Assembly (NCBI GenBank): GCA_963675575.1
Contig: OY776378.1
Span: forward strand, 1-64,000
Direction of reading: 5' to 3'
DNA length: 64,000 nucleotides
From: JAGLOK01 sp963675575
Lineage (GTDB): Bacteria > Bacillota > Clostridia > Christensenellales > UMGS416
A program made the translations under genes and the position numbers. The number at the start of each line of letters is the position of its first letter. Position 1 is the first letter of the stretch. Of the stretch, positions 25,435 to 34,525 are shown one piece after another. The notes under the pieces were generated by a model. It saw nothing but the letters and a program-made list of their open reading frames with translations. It did not search any database and had not been told where the DNA came from.

Positions 25435-25908
25435 ATGAAAACACTCATACTCTATTATTCAAAATACGGAACAACAGAAAAATGCGCAAAAATGCTTGCA
25501 GAAAAGATTGGCGCAGCCGCGGAAACCGTGGGATACAAGCAGAGAAAAAATGTGGATATAGCAAAATACGACACCATTATAATCGGCGCACCGGTTTACA
25601 TGGGTATGCTCAAAAAAATGAAGAGTTTTAGCGAAGCAAATCTTTCAACTCTTTTAACGAAAAAGATAGGGCTGTTTGTTTGCCATATGGACGTTGAAAA
25701 GCCGATGGAAGAAAAAATCGGGGGATATTTTCCGCAGGAGCTTATAGACCATGCGACACAAATCACAGGTTTTGGCGGGGCTTTTGACACAGACAAAATG
25801 AAGAAATTCGATAAATTTGTTTTTGAAAAGGTTGCTAAATCGGGGGGCGTAGAAGATAATGTTAAATATGAAGCAATAGAAGAATTCGCCGTGGCAATGA
25901 AAGCGTAG
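25435..25908 (+). CDS. Flavodoxin-domain protein
   Basis: 157 residues. LILYYSKYGTTEKCAKMLAE is the FMN-phosphate binding loop, and YDTIIIGAPVYMGMLKKMK the second flavin contact; the CHMDVEKPMEE region is like that of HemG-type protoporphyrinogen-dehydrogenase flavodoxins. A small soluble electron carrier or oxidoreductase. Codon use returns to that of the surrounding chromosome, in contrast with the two genes before it. SD AAAGGAG at 25421, 8 bases before the start. Confidence 0.85.
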   Translation: MKTLILYYSKYGTTEKCAKMLAEKIGAAAETVGYKQRKNVDIAKYDTIIIGAPVYMGMLKKMKSFSEANLSTLLTKKIGLFVCHMDVEKPMEEKIGGYFPQELIDHATQITGFGGAFDTDKMKKFDKFVFEKVAKSGGVEDNVKYEAIEEFAVAMKA

Positions 25909-25951
25909 GCTGTTTGTATTAATAAAGAAATAATCTTAACAAGGAGTGGAT

Positions 25952-26488
25952 TTGAAAAAAATATTTATAATCGTAATAGCATTTATATCCTTTTGTGCAT
26001 GCGGACAAATTGAAAGTATAGAAGTTGAAGAAACAACAATTGGGAATACAGAGCATAACGAAAATTTCTTTTTAACCATTGTTGTGGAGGAAGTTCACGG
26101 AATGGCGGACAAACCCATTGTTTGCTATGCTACCATTACTTATATAGGCGATAAACCTATCACGGTCTATCACAGTGACCCATTGGTGGCTTTCGGGATA
26201 GAAGATGATAAGTATTTTAATAATGGATATATGCGCAAAGACATTCTTTTTAACACATCGTTTGAACCGGAGCAAGAGATTCGATTTGAATTTATAAAAA
26301 GCGGCGCGTGGAGCGCAAACGATCCAAACGCGGTGTTTTATGAAGAGTTCTATAAGCAAGAGAATCTAATATTGCCTGCAGGCGAATATACATTGTCTGC
26401 AAATCTCAAATATTCGACTGATATAGATAATATGCTGGAGACTCGCCAGGAGATAACGACTTCAATAGATATTGAAACTGACGATTGA
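25952..26488 (+). CDS. Putative lipoprotein with a beta-sandwich-like domain
   Basis: 178 residues starting from TTG 25952: AAGGAG at 25941-25946 is 5 bases away, whereas a GTG two codons earlier lies on top of the SD. Signal peptide MKKIFIIVIAFISFCACG with a lipobox-like SFCAC. The mature part (strand-rich, RKDILFNTSFEPEQEIRFEF, then LPAGEYTLSANL) resembles BsuPI-type or other Ig-like extracellular domains; the LPAGEY end is typical. No known function. Followed by a terminator at 26545. Confidence 0.7.
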   Translation: MKKIFIIVIAFISFCACGQIESIEVEETTIGNTEHNENFFLTIVVEEVHGMADKPIVCYATITYIGDKPITVYHSDPLVAFGIEDDKYFNNGYMRKDILFNTSFEPEQEIRFEFIKSGAWSANDPNAVFYEEFYKQENLILPAGEYTLSANLKYSTDIDNMLETRQEITTSIDIETDD

Positions 26489-26544
26489 AATTAATAAAAT
26501 ATGCTGGATAAAATTAAAGACGACTTAAAATAATGATCCATTAA

Positions 26545-26570
26545 AAAATCGCCCGTCTAAGGGCGATTTT
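26545..26570. terminator. Bidirectional terminator
   Basis: AAAATCGCCC / GGGCGATTTT with a six-base loop, serving the plus-strand lipoprotein and the convergent ligase gene. Confidence 0.85.
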
Positions 26571-26580
26571 GCTATAAAAA

Positions 26581-27999
26581 TTATTTAATTGCGCCTTTTG
26601 GTCTAAACACATCCAAAAAATTGACAAGCACACCGCTGGGAACACCGCCCGCTGTTAAAAGCATAAGTACGACGGGGAAGTTTTTGGCGGTAAACACAGG
26701 GTTTAATAGGCCATATCCCATAAATAGTACCCACGGTATTAGCCGCATCACTTTGTTTGAAGAATGCGACGTCATTTTCATTGTTCGTCTAAAATAAAAA
26801 ATAAAAAACAATATAAGAGGCAAACAGCCGATAATTCCGTACATAGCCAGATAATCAAGCCAGCTGGAATGCGCGCCTATGCCATTTATCACAGTTTTTG
26901 TTTTAAAATATGGTCCGACGCCAAAAAGCGGATGTTTTACAAAGGTTTTTGCCGACACCATGTAAAACTCAAACCGTGAGGCTTCATCATATATTGGTAT
27001 ATCCTCTTTGTCGTCCCCCGTTCCATCTCCGTTTTTAACTTGAGGAGCTATGTCAATTTCGGTAGTTGCCAAAATAAGGTCTCGAAGCTTGGCTTTATAC
27101 ATTTCATTTGTAATATGAGGAAGCATCCAAGAAAAAAGATTGACTATCAAAATGACTGTTAGCAAAAGTATTGCAATCATCACTTTTTTGTGTTTTTTGC
27201 TAGAGTAAAAGATGAAAGCGTAAAGCAGCATTATGAAAAGCGTTACCATTACCAAGATAATAATTCCTGCGTATGCCGCGTAAAAACATCCCGCCACACA
27301 CAAAAGAAAAAGTATTACAGCCAAAATACGATGCTTCATCCGGGTCGCCATAAAAAGGAACACGGGCAAGGCTATAGCAAGGGAAGTAAAGAATGAATAT
27401 GATCCTAGCCCCTGATATTCAAAGGGTGCATAGTATTGGATGTCTTTGAAATAAAAAGCATTAAACTCTCTTGCCAATAGAGGCGCTTTTTCCAGCATTA
27501 CAATTGAGATTAGGCTGTGCGCCGCAAAAACCACGAGGGTCACAACCATAAGTCCTTTAAGGACATAACGCTCGTTGAATATGCAGTAAAGATAGTCAAT
27601 CATATAAACTGTCATAAACATTATCGTGTATATAATCGCCCAGTATCCGTTTTCTCCCCTGCCGATAATAAAAGTAAAAGATATTAAAATCAGCCACACA
27701 ACCATAGCCACAACTTCCGCGATACGCGATTTGTCAATTAAAAACTTCTTACCCCTTTTTTTTGCTCTTAATATGCACGATACAAACCAGATGATATATA
27801 TTAAAAAGATTACCGGGTAGCCAAATTTTGTTCGGGTAAATGCTGAAATCGTAGGAGAAACAAGAGCTGTGATATACAGCGTCGCGAAAACCATGTCAAA
27901 TTTCAATGTACGCAAAAAGCTTAAGAAGACTCTGTAACTTTCTTTGAAATATTTTTTAAAATGAACACGAAGATTTATTTTTTTTAAAGCTGTTATCAT
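26581..27999 (-). CDS. O-antigen ligase/polymerase-like membrane protein
   Basis: 472 residues with about 11-12 hydrophobic segments and a large extracellular loop (residues about 295-370) containing GVGPYFKTKT followed by HSSWLDYLAMYGIIG, the Wzy_C signature of WaaL/Wzy/TuaE-like proteins, with the expected histidine. In a Gram-positive such proteins polymerise polysaccharide units or attach them to an anchor. Third gene in a minus-strand operon after DUF5711 and CvpA, 16 bases downstream of cvpA. It may be the missing polymerase/ligase for the glycan operons at 1.3 and 38.5 kb. Confidence 0.85.
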   Translation of the reverse strand: MITALKKINLRVHFKKYFKESYRVFLSFLRTLKFDMVFATLYITALVSPTISAFTRTKFGYPVIFLIYIIWFVSCILRAKKRGKKFLIDKSRIAEVVAMVVWLILISFTFIIGRGENGYWAIIYTIMFMTVYMIDYLYCIFNERYVLKGLMVVTLVVFAAHSLISIVMLEKAPLLAREFNAFYFKDIQYYAPFEYQGLGSYSFFTSLAIALPVFLFMATRMKHRILAVILFLLCVAGCFYAAYAGIIILVMVTLFIMLLYAFIFYSSKKHKKVMIAILLLTVILIVNLFSWMLPHITNEMYKAKLRDLILATTEIDIAPQVKNGDGTGDDKEDIPIYDEASRFEFYMVSAKTFVKHPLFGVGPYFKTKTVINGIGAHSSWLDYLAMYGIIGCLPLILFFIFYFRRTMKMTSHSSNKVMRLIPWVLFMGYGLLNPVFTAKNFPVVLMLLTAGGVPSGVLVNFLDVFRPKGAIK

Positions 28000-28015
28000 T
28001 ATTTTTATACCCCGG

Positions 28016-28726
28016 CTAAATTATTATCCCTTTAATTAAATCTACTATAAAATTTGAATGATAATAGAATTTCCCCATTTGGCTTTGCTCAATAAGCCCG
28101 GAAATTTCCGGGAAAGGCAAGAAAGCAAGTATGATAGGCACGAAAGAAAAAACTAAAAACATTACTAAAAATCCCTGTATGAAACCCAGCAAAGCTCCAG
28201 AAGCATTATCAAAAAGCTTAAGTACGGGAAATTTGAAAACATAGTCATATAAATTTATAAGCAGATTAAAAACAACATAAAAGCATAAGAATATTATTAT
28301 AAAACAAGCAAGGTTTATCGCCATATGTGCAATTGTCATTGAAAGATAATCGCCCAGTGTCACAATTCCGTCCGAGGCAAAGGCCGCGCTTTGTACGTTT
28401 TTGATCAAGAGAGAAGGCAGAGGATGCGGCAGACTGGATTTGCTTAATATCTCATTCAATGATTCAGCAGAAAGATCTGTTGCCACGGCTCGGAAGCTCT
28501 CCACGGTTCCAAGCATTTCCGAGCTTTCCGAATAGCTGACTATAATGGGAACAACTTTTCCTGTCGCCTTTACCGCTTGCGAAAGCTGAGGGTGCAGCCA
28601 CCAAGCGCCCAAAAGCGACAGGAAAAAAGTGGCTATATTTAATATGGCTTTTAAAAAACCTTTATGATAGCCAGCTATGGCAAACAATAAGAACATAGCG
28701 AATACTGCCAAGTCAATCAATATCAT
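28016..28726 (-). CDS. CvpA family membrane protein
   Basis: 236 residues from ATG 28726 (AAAGGAG 5 bases upstream; the longer frame overlaps the DUF5711 gene and is rejected). IDLAVFAMFLLFAIAGYHKGFLKAIL at the N-terminus is the CvpA signature (DxxxxxxxxxxxxxxGxxxGFxK), then three more membrane helices, the last pair with ASGALLGFIQGFLVMFLV. CvpA was named for colicin V production in Escherichia coli; in Bacillota it affects cell envelope and biofilm. Between DUF5711 and the ligase in one operon. Confidence 0.85.
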   Translation of the reverse strand: MILIDLAVFAMFLLFAIAGYHKGFLKAILNIATFFLSLLGAWWLHPQLSQAVKATGKVVPIIVSYSESSEMLGTVESFRAVATDLSAESLNEILSKSSLPHPLPSLLIKNVQSAAFASDGIVTLGDYLSMTIAHMAINLACFIIIFLCFYVVFNLLINLYDYVFKFPVLKLFDNASGALLGFIQGFLVMFLVFSFVPIILAFLPFPEISGLIEQSQMGKFYYHSNFIVDLIKGIII

Positions 28727-28737
28727 ATGGGCTCCTT

Positions 28738-29844
28738 TTATTTGTTGAGGCCGACAATGTAGTAATCCAGGCCCGCTCGCAATACGACTGCTTTGCCGGT
28801 GCATACGCCAATTACTTCATCCGTTTCAAATGAAAGCTTGGAAAAGCTTCTTTTCTGTCCGTTGAAGTTCATATAATAGATGCCCTCTTTTGATATGGCA
28901 TATATTTTTTTGTCGGATAGTGCAGCACGCTTTATGCCTGCCGGCATGGATATCCTGTATTGCTCGCCGCTTGGCGTAATGTACCACAAAGCCGAGAGCG
29001 GCACATCAGTTCCAGTGGTGTCTACAGGAGCTAAAATAAACGATACCTCATCTTTTTCATTTACAAAGCTGTCTTGCAAAGCCCACCCGTTTATCATGAT
29101 TTCGGAAAGCTTTGTATCGGTATATGTTCTGGACTGGATATGGTGGGTTCCAATCAAATAAACTAAATTTTCAAAAGGTGCGATTGCGTAACAAACTTGA
29201 TCATTTACAGTTATTCGCCCGGTTTGCGAGCTGCCCGGGTGATTTGTGAAAAGCCTTGTTATTGGTATAGTTCCGTGATAATCAAGAGCCAGAGTCCAAA
29301 GCTGGGAATCGTTTGCATCAAAATAGCCTATATCCAATATAGACATATCGGGATATAAGTTATCCCATATTTCTATTCCATAAAAGTCATAAACCCTAAT
29401 TTTATATTGCCCTTCTTCGTTTACTACAACGGCAAACTGAGAAGAATTGCAGGTAGCCAGAATAGCTTCGAGGTCACCCAAAGGCTGTTCGTGGCGGCTT
29501 TCGCCTGTGCTGTCTAATATAATTACAAGATTTGATTCCCATAGCACAGTGTAATCGCCGTTCCTGTATGCTTTCATGTTTTCAATCGGTGCAGTTGTGG
29601 TAAACTGAACCTGACCTGTATAGTCGTATGATACAACTTCTGTTCCGGTTACTGTTACTACTCCGCTTTCATAGGGATAAGCTTTCGCATTTTCGCCGCT
29701 GGCGATTTTAACCACGCTTTTTTCTATGGATCTGCTTTTGTTTAAAACTGTTCTAAACAGCAAAATGTTTAAAGCGACAAACGCAATAATCGCCAATGCA
29801 ATATATATCATTTTTTTTAAGCGAACTTTTGTGCTGTATCGCAT
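28738..29844 (-). CDS. DUF5711 family single-pass membrane protein
   Basis: 368 residues from ATG 29844 (AGGAG 6 bases upstream; a TTG one codon earlier is not needed). A basic tail (STKVRLKKM), one membrane helix at residues about 12-32, then an extracellular region of about 330 residues made of short repeated strands (VVSYDYTGQVQF, LVIILDSTGE, YKIRVYDFYGIEIW, KKIYAISKEGIYYMN), which suggests a beta-propeller. DUF5711 proteins are common beside cvpA in Clostridia; no function is known. First gene of the operon that ends with the ligase-like gene. Confidence 0.78.
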   Translation of the reverse strand: MRYSTKVRLKKMIYIALAIIAFVALNILLFRTVLNKSRSIEKSVVKIASGENAKAYPYESGVVTVTGTEVVSYDYTGQVQFTTTAPIENMKAYRNGDYTVLWESNLVIILDSTGESRHEQPLGDLEAILATCNSSQFAVVVNEEGQYKIRVYDFYGIEIWDNLYPDMSILDIGYFDANDSQLWTLALDYHGTIPITRLFTNHPGSSQTGRITVNDQVCYAIAPFENLVYLIGTHHIQSRTYTDTKLSEIMINGWALQDSFVNEKDEVSFILAPVDTTGTDVPLSALWYITPSGEQYRISMPAGIKRAALSDKKIYAISKEGIYYMNFNGQKRSFSKLSFETDEVIGVCTGKAVVLRAGLDYYIVGLNK

Positions 29845-29988
29845 CAATTTCTCCTAATGATTTTCCTTGTTAATTATGTATTATACATTATATATATTAA
29901 CCTATGCAATAAGGATAAAATATTGCCTTATTCTGATTTCGGCCGGTTGCCATGCTTATTTTAACAGCAAATCGCAGATAATCAATTA

Positions 29989-30031
29989 AACAATTTGTTA
30001 ATACATTTAAAAATATACTTAACAAATTGTT
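29989..30031. repeat. Perfect 13-bp inverted repeat
   Basis: AACAATTTGTTAA at 29989-30001 and its exact reverse complement at 30019-30031, separated by 17 AT-rich bases. Each arm is itself almost a palindrome. It lies between the divergent DUF5711 and RND-pump genes, just upstream of the pump promoter (-35 at 30055). It could be a hairpin or two operator half sites for a regulator. Confidence 0.6.
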
Positions 30032-30054
30032 CAAGATATTTGCGAAAATACCTA

Positions 30055-30106
30055 TTGACACATCCTCAAAAGAGTAATATAGTGTACTGACTGACCGGTC
30101 AGTCAG
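30055..30106 (+). promoter_or_regulatory. RND-pump promoter with 20-bp palindromic operator
   Basis: TTGACA (30055-30060), 17-base spacer, TATAGT (30078-30083), then CTGACTGACCGGTCAGTCAG, a perfect 20-base palindrome at 30087-30106 that covers the expected transcription start. The TetR gene behind the pump (33439) is the likely repressor; TGACCGGTCA-centred sites are a known style for TetR-type regulators. Confidence 0.85.
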
Positions 30107-30199
30107 AGGGGGATGTTCTTTCCTTTTGACTAAATTTACGGCCGAAAGTTCCAATGAAAATTTAAAATTATAAAAAATTATTTTGTATCCGGAGGAATC

Positions 30200-33100
30200 A
30201 TGAACATCCCAAAATTTAGTGTGAAAAGGCCTATAACGGTTATAATGATAGTGCTTATAGTCGCAGCTATCGGAATAATTTCGGTAACGTCCCTTTCGAC
30301 CTCGCTTTTTCCAAATATGAACCTGCCTTATGCGGTTATATTTACATCATATGAGGGCGCAAGCCCGGAGCGTGTGGAAATGATGGTCACAAAGACCATT
30401 GAAAGTACGATGGCCACTGTGAGCAACGTTAAATCCATACAGTCGGTTTCGTCGGAAGGAAATTCCACAGTTATATTGGAGTTTAACACTTCCACAAACA
30501 TGGACTCGGCAATGATAGACATTCGTGAAAAGCTGGATATGATAACAGGCTACTTCCCGAACAACGTAACCAGTCCTAGAATAATGCAGCTTAATCCCGA
30601 CATGATGCCTGTCTTAAACTTTTCAATCTCAGTTGAAGGCATGGATATATCGGAAGCCACTTATTGGGTGGATGACGAGATATTGCCGCGAATTGAACGC
30701 ATAGAAGGAGTGGCGACGCTAACGATGTCGGGCGGCGCGCAAAACGAAGTTCACGTTACCATTGATTCAAAAGAGCTTGAAAAAATCAACGATGAGCTTA
30801 ATCAAGACTTAAAAAGCATGGCGCAAGACCAAATGCTGGCGGAGATGAATGAGCAGCGTGAGTTGGCTGGGCTTGCCGCGTTAACCAAACAAGAGGCGGC
30901 CTTGCCGGAAATGGACTTGGCTTATCAAACGTTTTTGAGCGCCGATACAATCAAAGGAATACTTCAGGGACAGAATTTCGAGATGCCCTCCGGATATATA
31001 AAAGAAGAAGATTCACTTTATCTTGTAAGGGTTGGCGATAAAGTGCCAGACCTGGAAGGAATTAAAACCCTTATAGTATTCAGTAATGATAACAAAACGG
31101 TGAAGCTTTCCGATATTTCCGAAGTTGAGCTTGTGGACACCGCCGATGATAGTTATTCGAAAGTAAACGGCGAACCTGCTATAAGCGTTTCGGTACAAAA
31201 GCAAAACAGCTATGCCACGACCGATGTGGTAAAGACAATCCGCGAGGAAATGGAAAACATTGAAGACGAATTTGAAAATGTCGAAATGGTTGTTCTCATG
31301 GATCAAGCGGAATACATAGATATGGCCGTGGGGAATGTGTCAAACAATCTCCTTTATGGCGGTATTTTGGCAATTTTAATATTGCTTATTTTCCTCAGGG
31401 ATTTAAAGCCAACATTTGTGGTGGGCGTGGCAATACCCATAAGCTTGCTCGCTGCGTTTATATTGATTTACTTTATGGATATCACATTAAACATTGTATC
31501 CATGGGCGGTCTGGCGTTGGGCATAGGAATGCTTGTGGACAACTCCATAGTTGTTATTGAAAACATATATAGAATACGGGCTAAAGGCAAGGATGCGGAC
31601 TATTCAGCGGTAACTGGTGCGCGGCAGGTTGCGGGCGCGATAACGGCGTCAACTTTAACCACTGTTTCGGTATTCTTGCCAATAGTGTTCCTTGAAGGAA
31701 TGACAGCTGATATCTTCAAAGAAATGGCATGGACCATTTCCGCATCGCTTGTAGCTTCCTTGGCGATAGCCATGACATTTGTTCCGATGGCGGCTTCCAA
31801 AATGCTTAAAAACAGCAAAGTGCGCAAAAAGACGAAATTTATGAAGTCTGTTATAAAAAGCTATTCAAGACTGCTTAAAGGTGCACTGCACAAAAAGGCA
31901 GCAGTGATTATAATAACGCTTTTGCTTTTCGCGGCAAGCATATACGGCTCGCTTCAGATAGGCACAGAATATTTTCCGGAATCCGATTCCGGACAGCTCT
32001 CAGTAACAGTAAACATGCCGCTGGGTGCTACGTTTGATGAAACCACGGACATGTTGGACGAAGTATCGCAAAGAATAATGCAGATAGATGAAGTGGAGAC
32101 TGTCGGCGCTTCCATAGGCGGGAATATGATGAGCTTTGGCCCCGGGAAAATGGGCGCGGGAGCTGCTTCCGTTAACGTGCTGTTGCAAGAAGATGGTGAG
32201 GCGTTGACTTCTGAAGTCGAACAAGAAATTCGCGACGCGCTAAAAAATCTGGATGCGGACTTTGAAGTAAGCGGACAGGCAATGGATATGACATCTATGT
32301 TTGGTTCAGGAATATCAGTTGAAATCCGAGGTCTGGAATTTGACCATCTGGAGAGCTTGGCGCAGGAAATAGCATTTATAATTGAAGATGTTGACGGCAC
32401 AACGGAAATTGACAACGGCATATCAAAAGAAGCGCCCGCGGTTAAAATTACAGTGGACAAAGATAAGGCGATTAAAAACGGACTGACAACAGCTCAGGTT
32501 TATATGGCGGTAGACTCCGCCATTAACCCGAATAACAAGGCAAGCGAGCTGACGCTGGGAAATCGCGACTATGATATAGTGGTATTGGATGATTCAAATG
32601 GGATGCTGGATGTTCAAGATATTAAAAATATTGAGATATCTTCACCTATGGGCGAAAGCGTAAAGCTTGAAGATGTAGCGGAAGTTATGACAGAATCCGG
32701 CTATGCAAGCATCACACGAAACAATCAAGAACGTACAATAACCGTGTCGGCGGCGCTTGAAGACGGATACAACATAGGGATTGTAGGCGATGAAATAGAA
32801 GAGAAAATCAACGATCTCGATGTGCCTGAAGGCTATACCGTGGAACTTGTGGGGGAAAACGAAGAGATAAACAACGCACTGACAGACTTGCTTTTGGCTA
32901 TGGCCATGGCTGTTGCCTTGATATACATGATTATGGCCGCACAGTTCGAGTCGCTCAAGTATCCGTTTATAGTAATGTTTGCGATACCGCTTGCTTTCAC
33001 GGGTGGATTCTTGGCGCTTATAGTAACAAACACTCCCCTGTCCGTTGTGGCGTTTATAGGAATGATAATACTGGCGGGCATAGTGGTAAATAACGGAATA

Positions 33101-33424
33101 GTGCTTGTGGACTATATCAACCAGCTTAAAGCGCGCGGAATGACAACACACAAAGCTATAATCAAAGCGGGCAAAACAAGGCTTAGACCCATTGTTATGA
33201 CTGCGCTCACAACGATATTCGCGCTTTCTACCATGTCGGTCGGGATTGGCCGCGGAGCGGAAATGATGCAGCCTTTGGCTATTACAGCCATAGGCGGACT
33301 GATATTTTCCACAGCGCTGACGTTAATAGTGGTGCCTGTGATGTACGCGTCGTTTGATGGCGGAAAGAAAAAAGACAAAAAAGGCAATAAGCAAAAAAAG
33401 AACAAAAAAACTGAGACAGCGTAG
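30200..33424 (+). CDS. RND superfamily efflux transporter (HAE1/AcrB-like)
   Basis: 1074 residues. MNIPKFSVKRPITVIMIVLIV is the AcrB-type start, then two large extracytoplasmic regions and twelve membrane helices; GMLVDNSIVVIENIYR near residue 440 holds the TM4 aspartates of the proton relay, and PLAFTGGFLAL near 930 belongs to the second half. The first porter region has a Gln/Glu-rich helical insert (about 195-260). A basic tail ends the protein. No membrane-fusion or outer-membrane partner is encoded nearby, as is common for single RND pumps of Bacillota. GGAGG SD before the ATG. Controlled with the TetR gene at 33439 as one unit. Confidence 0.92.
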   Translation: MNIPKFSVKRPITVIMIVLIVAAIGIISVTSLSTSLFPNMNLPYAVIFTSYEGASPERVEMMVTKTIESTMATVSNVKSIQSVSSEGNSTVILEFNTSTNMDSAMIDIREKLDMITGYFPNNVTSPRIMQLNPDMMPVLNFSISVEGMDISEATYWVDDEILPRIERIEGVATLTMSGGAQNEVHVTIDSKELEKINDELNQDLKSMAQDQMLAEMNEQRELAGLAALTKQEAALPEMDLAYQTFLSADTIKGILQGQNFEMPSGYIKEEDSLYLVRVGDKVPDLEGIKTLIVFSNDNKTVKLSDISEVELVDTADDSYSKVNGEPAISVSVQKQNSYATTDVVKTIREEMENIEDEFENVEMVVLMDQAEYIDMAVGNVSNNLLYGGILAILILLIFLRDLKPTFVVGVAIPISLLAAFILIYFMDITLNIVSMGGLALGIGMLVDNSIVVIENIYRIRAKGKDADYSAVTGARQVAGAITASTLTTVSVFLPIVFLEGMTADIFKEMAWTISASLVASLAIAMTFVPMAASKMLKNSKVRKKTKFMKSVIKSYSRLLKGALHKKAAVIIITLLLFAASIYGSLQIGTEYFPESDSGQLSVTVNMPLGATFDETTDMLDEVSQRIMQIDEVETVGASIGGNMMSFGPGKMGAGAASVNVLLQEDGEALTSEVEQEIRDALKNLDADFEVSGQAMDMTSMFGSGISVEIRGLEFDHLESLAQEIAFIIEDVDGTTEIDNGISKEAPAVKITVDKDKAIKNGLTTAQVYMAVDSAINPNNKASELTLGNRDYDIVVLDDSNGMLDVQDIKNIEISSPMGESVKLEDVAEVMTESGYASITRNNQERTITVSAALEDGYNIGIVGDEIEEKINDLDVPEGYTVELVGENEEINNALTDLLLAMAMAVALIYMIMAAQFESLKYPFIVMFAIPLAFTGGFLALIVTNTPLSVVAFIGMIILAGIVVNNGIVLVDYINQLKARGMTTHKAIIKAGKTRLRPIVMTALTTIFALSTMSVGIGRGAEMMQPLAITAIGGLIFSTALTLIVVPVMYASFDGGKKKDKKGNKQKKNKKTETA

Positions 33425-33438
33425 AAAAGGCGTTAAAA

Positions 33439-34041
33439 ATGTGCATATCTAAAAAAGAAAAAATATTTAACGCTATATTTGAGGCCATATTGGAATCGGG
33501 TGACGTTTCAAACATTCGTGTAAGCGACATCGCAAAGCGTGCGGGCATTGGCAAGGGCAGCGTTTACATGTATTTTTCAAACAAAGAGCATATGATGTTT
33601 GAAGCGGTTAAGTATTTTGTAGAATCCACTATGAAGAGTTTGCTGGAATATGAAACCGATGAAATCAAAGGTTTTAAAAAACTAATGTGCGGATTTCTTT
33701 ATGAGCATTTAAATTTGCTGAAAAAATATTCGAGCATGTTTTATTCGACGGTAAGCACGGAATTCTTTCCGTTGCTTACCCCGGAATTAAGAGAAAAGAT
33801 GGTTGGCGTGATTGCCATCGTTCGGGAAAAATATCAAAAGAAAATAGTGGAGCTTATCGAAATCGGCGTAAGCGAAAAAATCATATCAAAAACCCCTGAG
33901 CCGTTTCAACTATTGACTGTATCACAAATGCTTTTTTCCGCGTCCGGACATTTCTCTCAAAAGGATATACCAGTTGTGTCCAATGATGTGGACGAATACG
34001 TTTCCATGATGTATGATATGGCAGTGAAGATGTTGAATTAA
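33439..34041 (+). CDS. TetR/AcrR regulator of the RND pump
   Basis: 200 residues. N-terminal helix-turn-helix: IFNAIFEAILESGDVSNIRVSD then AKRAGIGKGSVYMYFSNKEHM (residues about 7-52), the classic TetR recognition helix ending YxYFxxK. The C-terminal domain is helical and unassigned. Starts 14 bases after the pump gene, so repressor and pump are made from the same transcript and the 20-bp palindrome at 30087 would close an autoregulatory loop. Confidence 0.9.
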   Translation: MCISKKEKIFNAIFEAILESGDVSNIRVSDIAKRAGIGKGSVYMYFSNKEHMMFEAVKYFVESTMKSLLEYETDEIKGFKKLMCGFLYEHLNLLKKYSSMFYSTVSTEFFPLLTPELREKMVGVIAIVREKYQKKIVELIEIGVSEKIISKTPEPFQLLTVSQMLFSASGHFSQKDIPVVSNDVDEYVSMMYDMAVKMLN

Positions 34042-34058
34042 CAATGAATGAGGGAAAA

Positions 34059-34325
34059 ATGAAAAAAATAACTATGTTCACAATGGCATCATGCCCTTTT
34101 TGCAGAATGGCTCACCGCTGGATGGATGCGGTGCTGGAAGACCATCCTGAATATAAGGACATCGAGATTGAAATTATTGACGAAGTGCAGCATCCAGACA
34201 TCGCCAACAAATATGATTATTGGTATGTGCCAACATATTATATCGGGGACAAAAAGGTGCATGAGGGCGCAGCATCAAAGAAAAAGGTAAAAAAAGTTTA
34301 TGAAATGGCATATGAGACAATCTGA
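34059..34325 (+). CDS. Glutaredoxin/thioredoxin-like small protein
   Basis: 88 residues from ATG 34059 (GAGGG 5 bases upstream). An ATG at 34044 is only 2 bases from the TetR stop and has no SD. KKITMFTMASCPFCRMAHRW gives the CPFC redox centre at residues 11-14, and YVPTYYIGDKKVHEGAA carries the cis-proline. A cytoplasmic thiol oxidoreductase that may use glutathione-like thiols or thioredoxin reductase; partner unknown. Last gene after the pump and its regulator. Confidence 0.82.
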   Translation: MKKITMFTMASCPFCRMAHRWMDAVLEDHPEYKDIEIEIIDEVQHPDIANKYDYWYVPTYYIGDKKVHEGAASKKKVKKVYEMAYETI

Positions 34326-34371
34326 TTTTTAAGCGTTGGATTAGCAAGACTTCGTCTACAAGCGATATTCA

Positions 34372-34400
34372 TTGACAACTTAGGTCGCTTTAAGTATAAT
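34372..34400 (+). promoter_or_regulatory. Perfect consensus promoter of rpmH-rnpA
   Basis: TTGACA (34372-34377), 17-base spacer, TATAAT (34395-34400): full consensus. It gives a leader of about 120 bases before rpmH. Confidence 0.9.
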
Positions 34401-34497
34401 AACATGGTATTTTTAGTGAATAATATGGGGAATTGTACGTTAATATTCAAAAATCTAGCATTTTAATAGCTTTATTTGGAAAAACGTAGAGATCAGG

Positions 34498-34516
34498 CCC
34501 CTTTTTATAAAAGGAG
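34498..34516 (+). promoter_or_regulatory. Hairpin that can mask the rpmH SD
   Basis: CCCCTTTT (34498-34505), three-base loop, AAAAGGAG (34509-34516); seven of eight positions pair. The right arm is the Shine-Dalgarno of rpmH, so folding would reduce initiation. Confidence 0.45.
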
Positions 34517-34525
34517 ATTAATATA

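Noticed and set aside
29897..30154. Minus-strand open frame of 85 codons
   Set aside because: It covers the RND promoter, operator palindrome and inverted repeat; no SD and no recognisable protein.
31954..32460. Minus-strand open frame of 168 codons
   Set aside because: Shadow of the RND pump gene; serine-rich and without family features.
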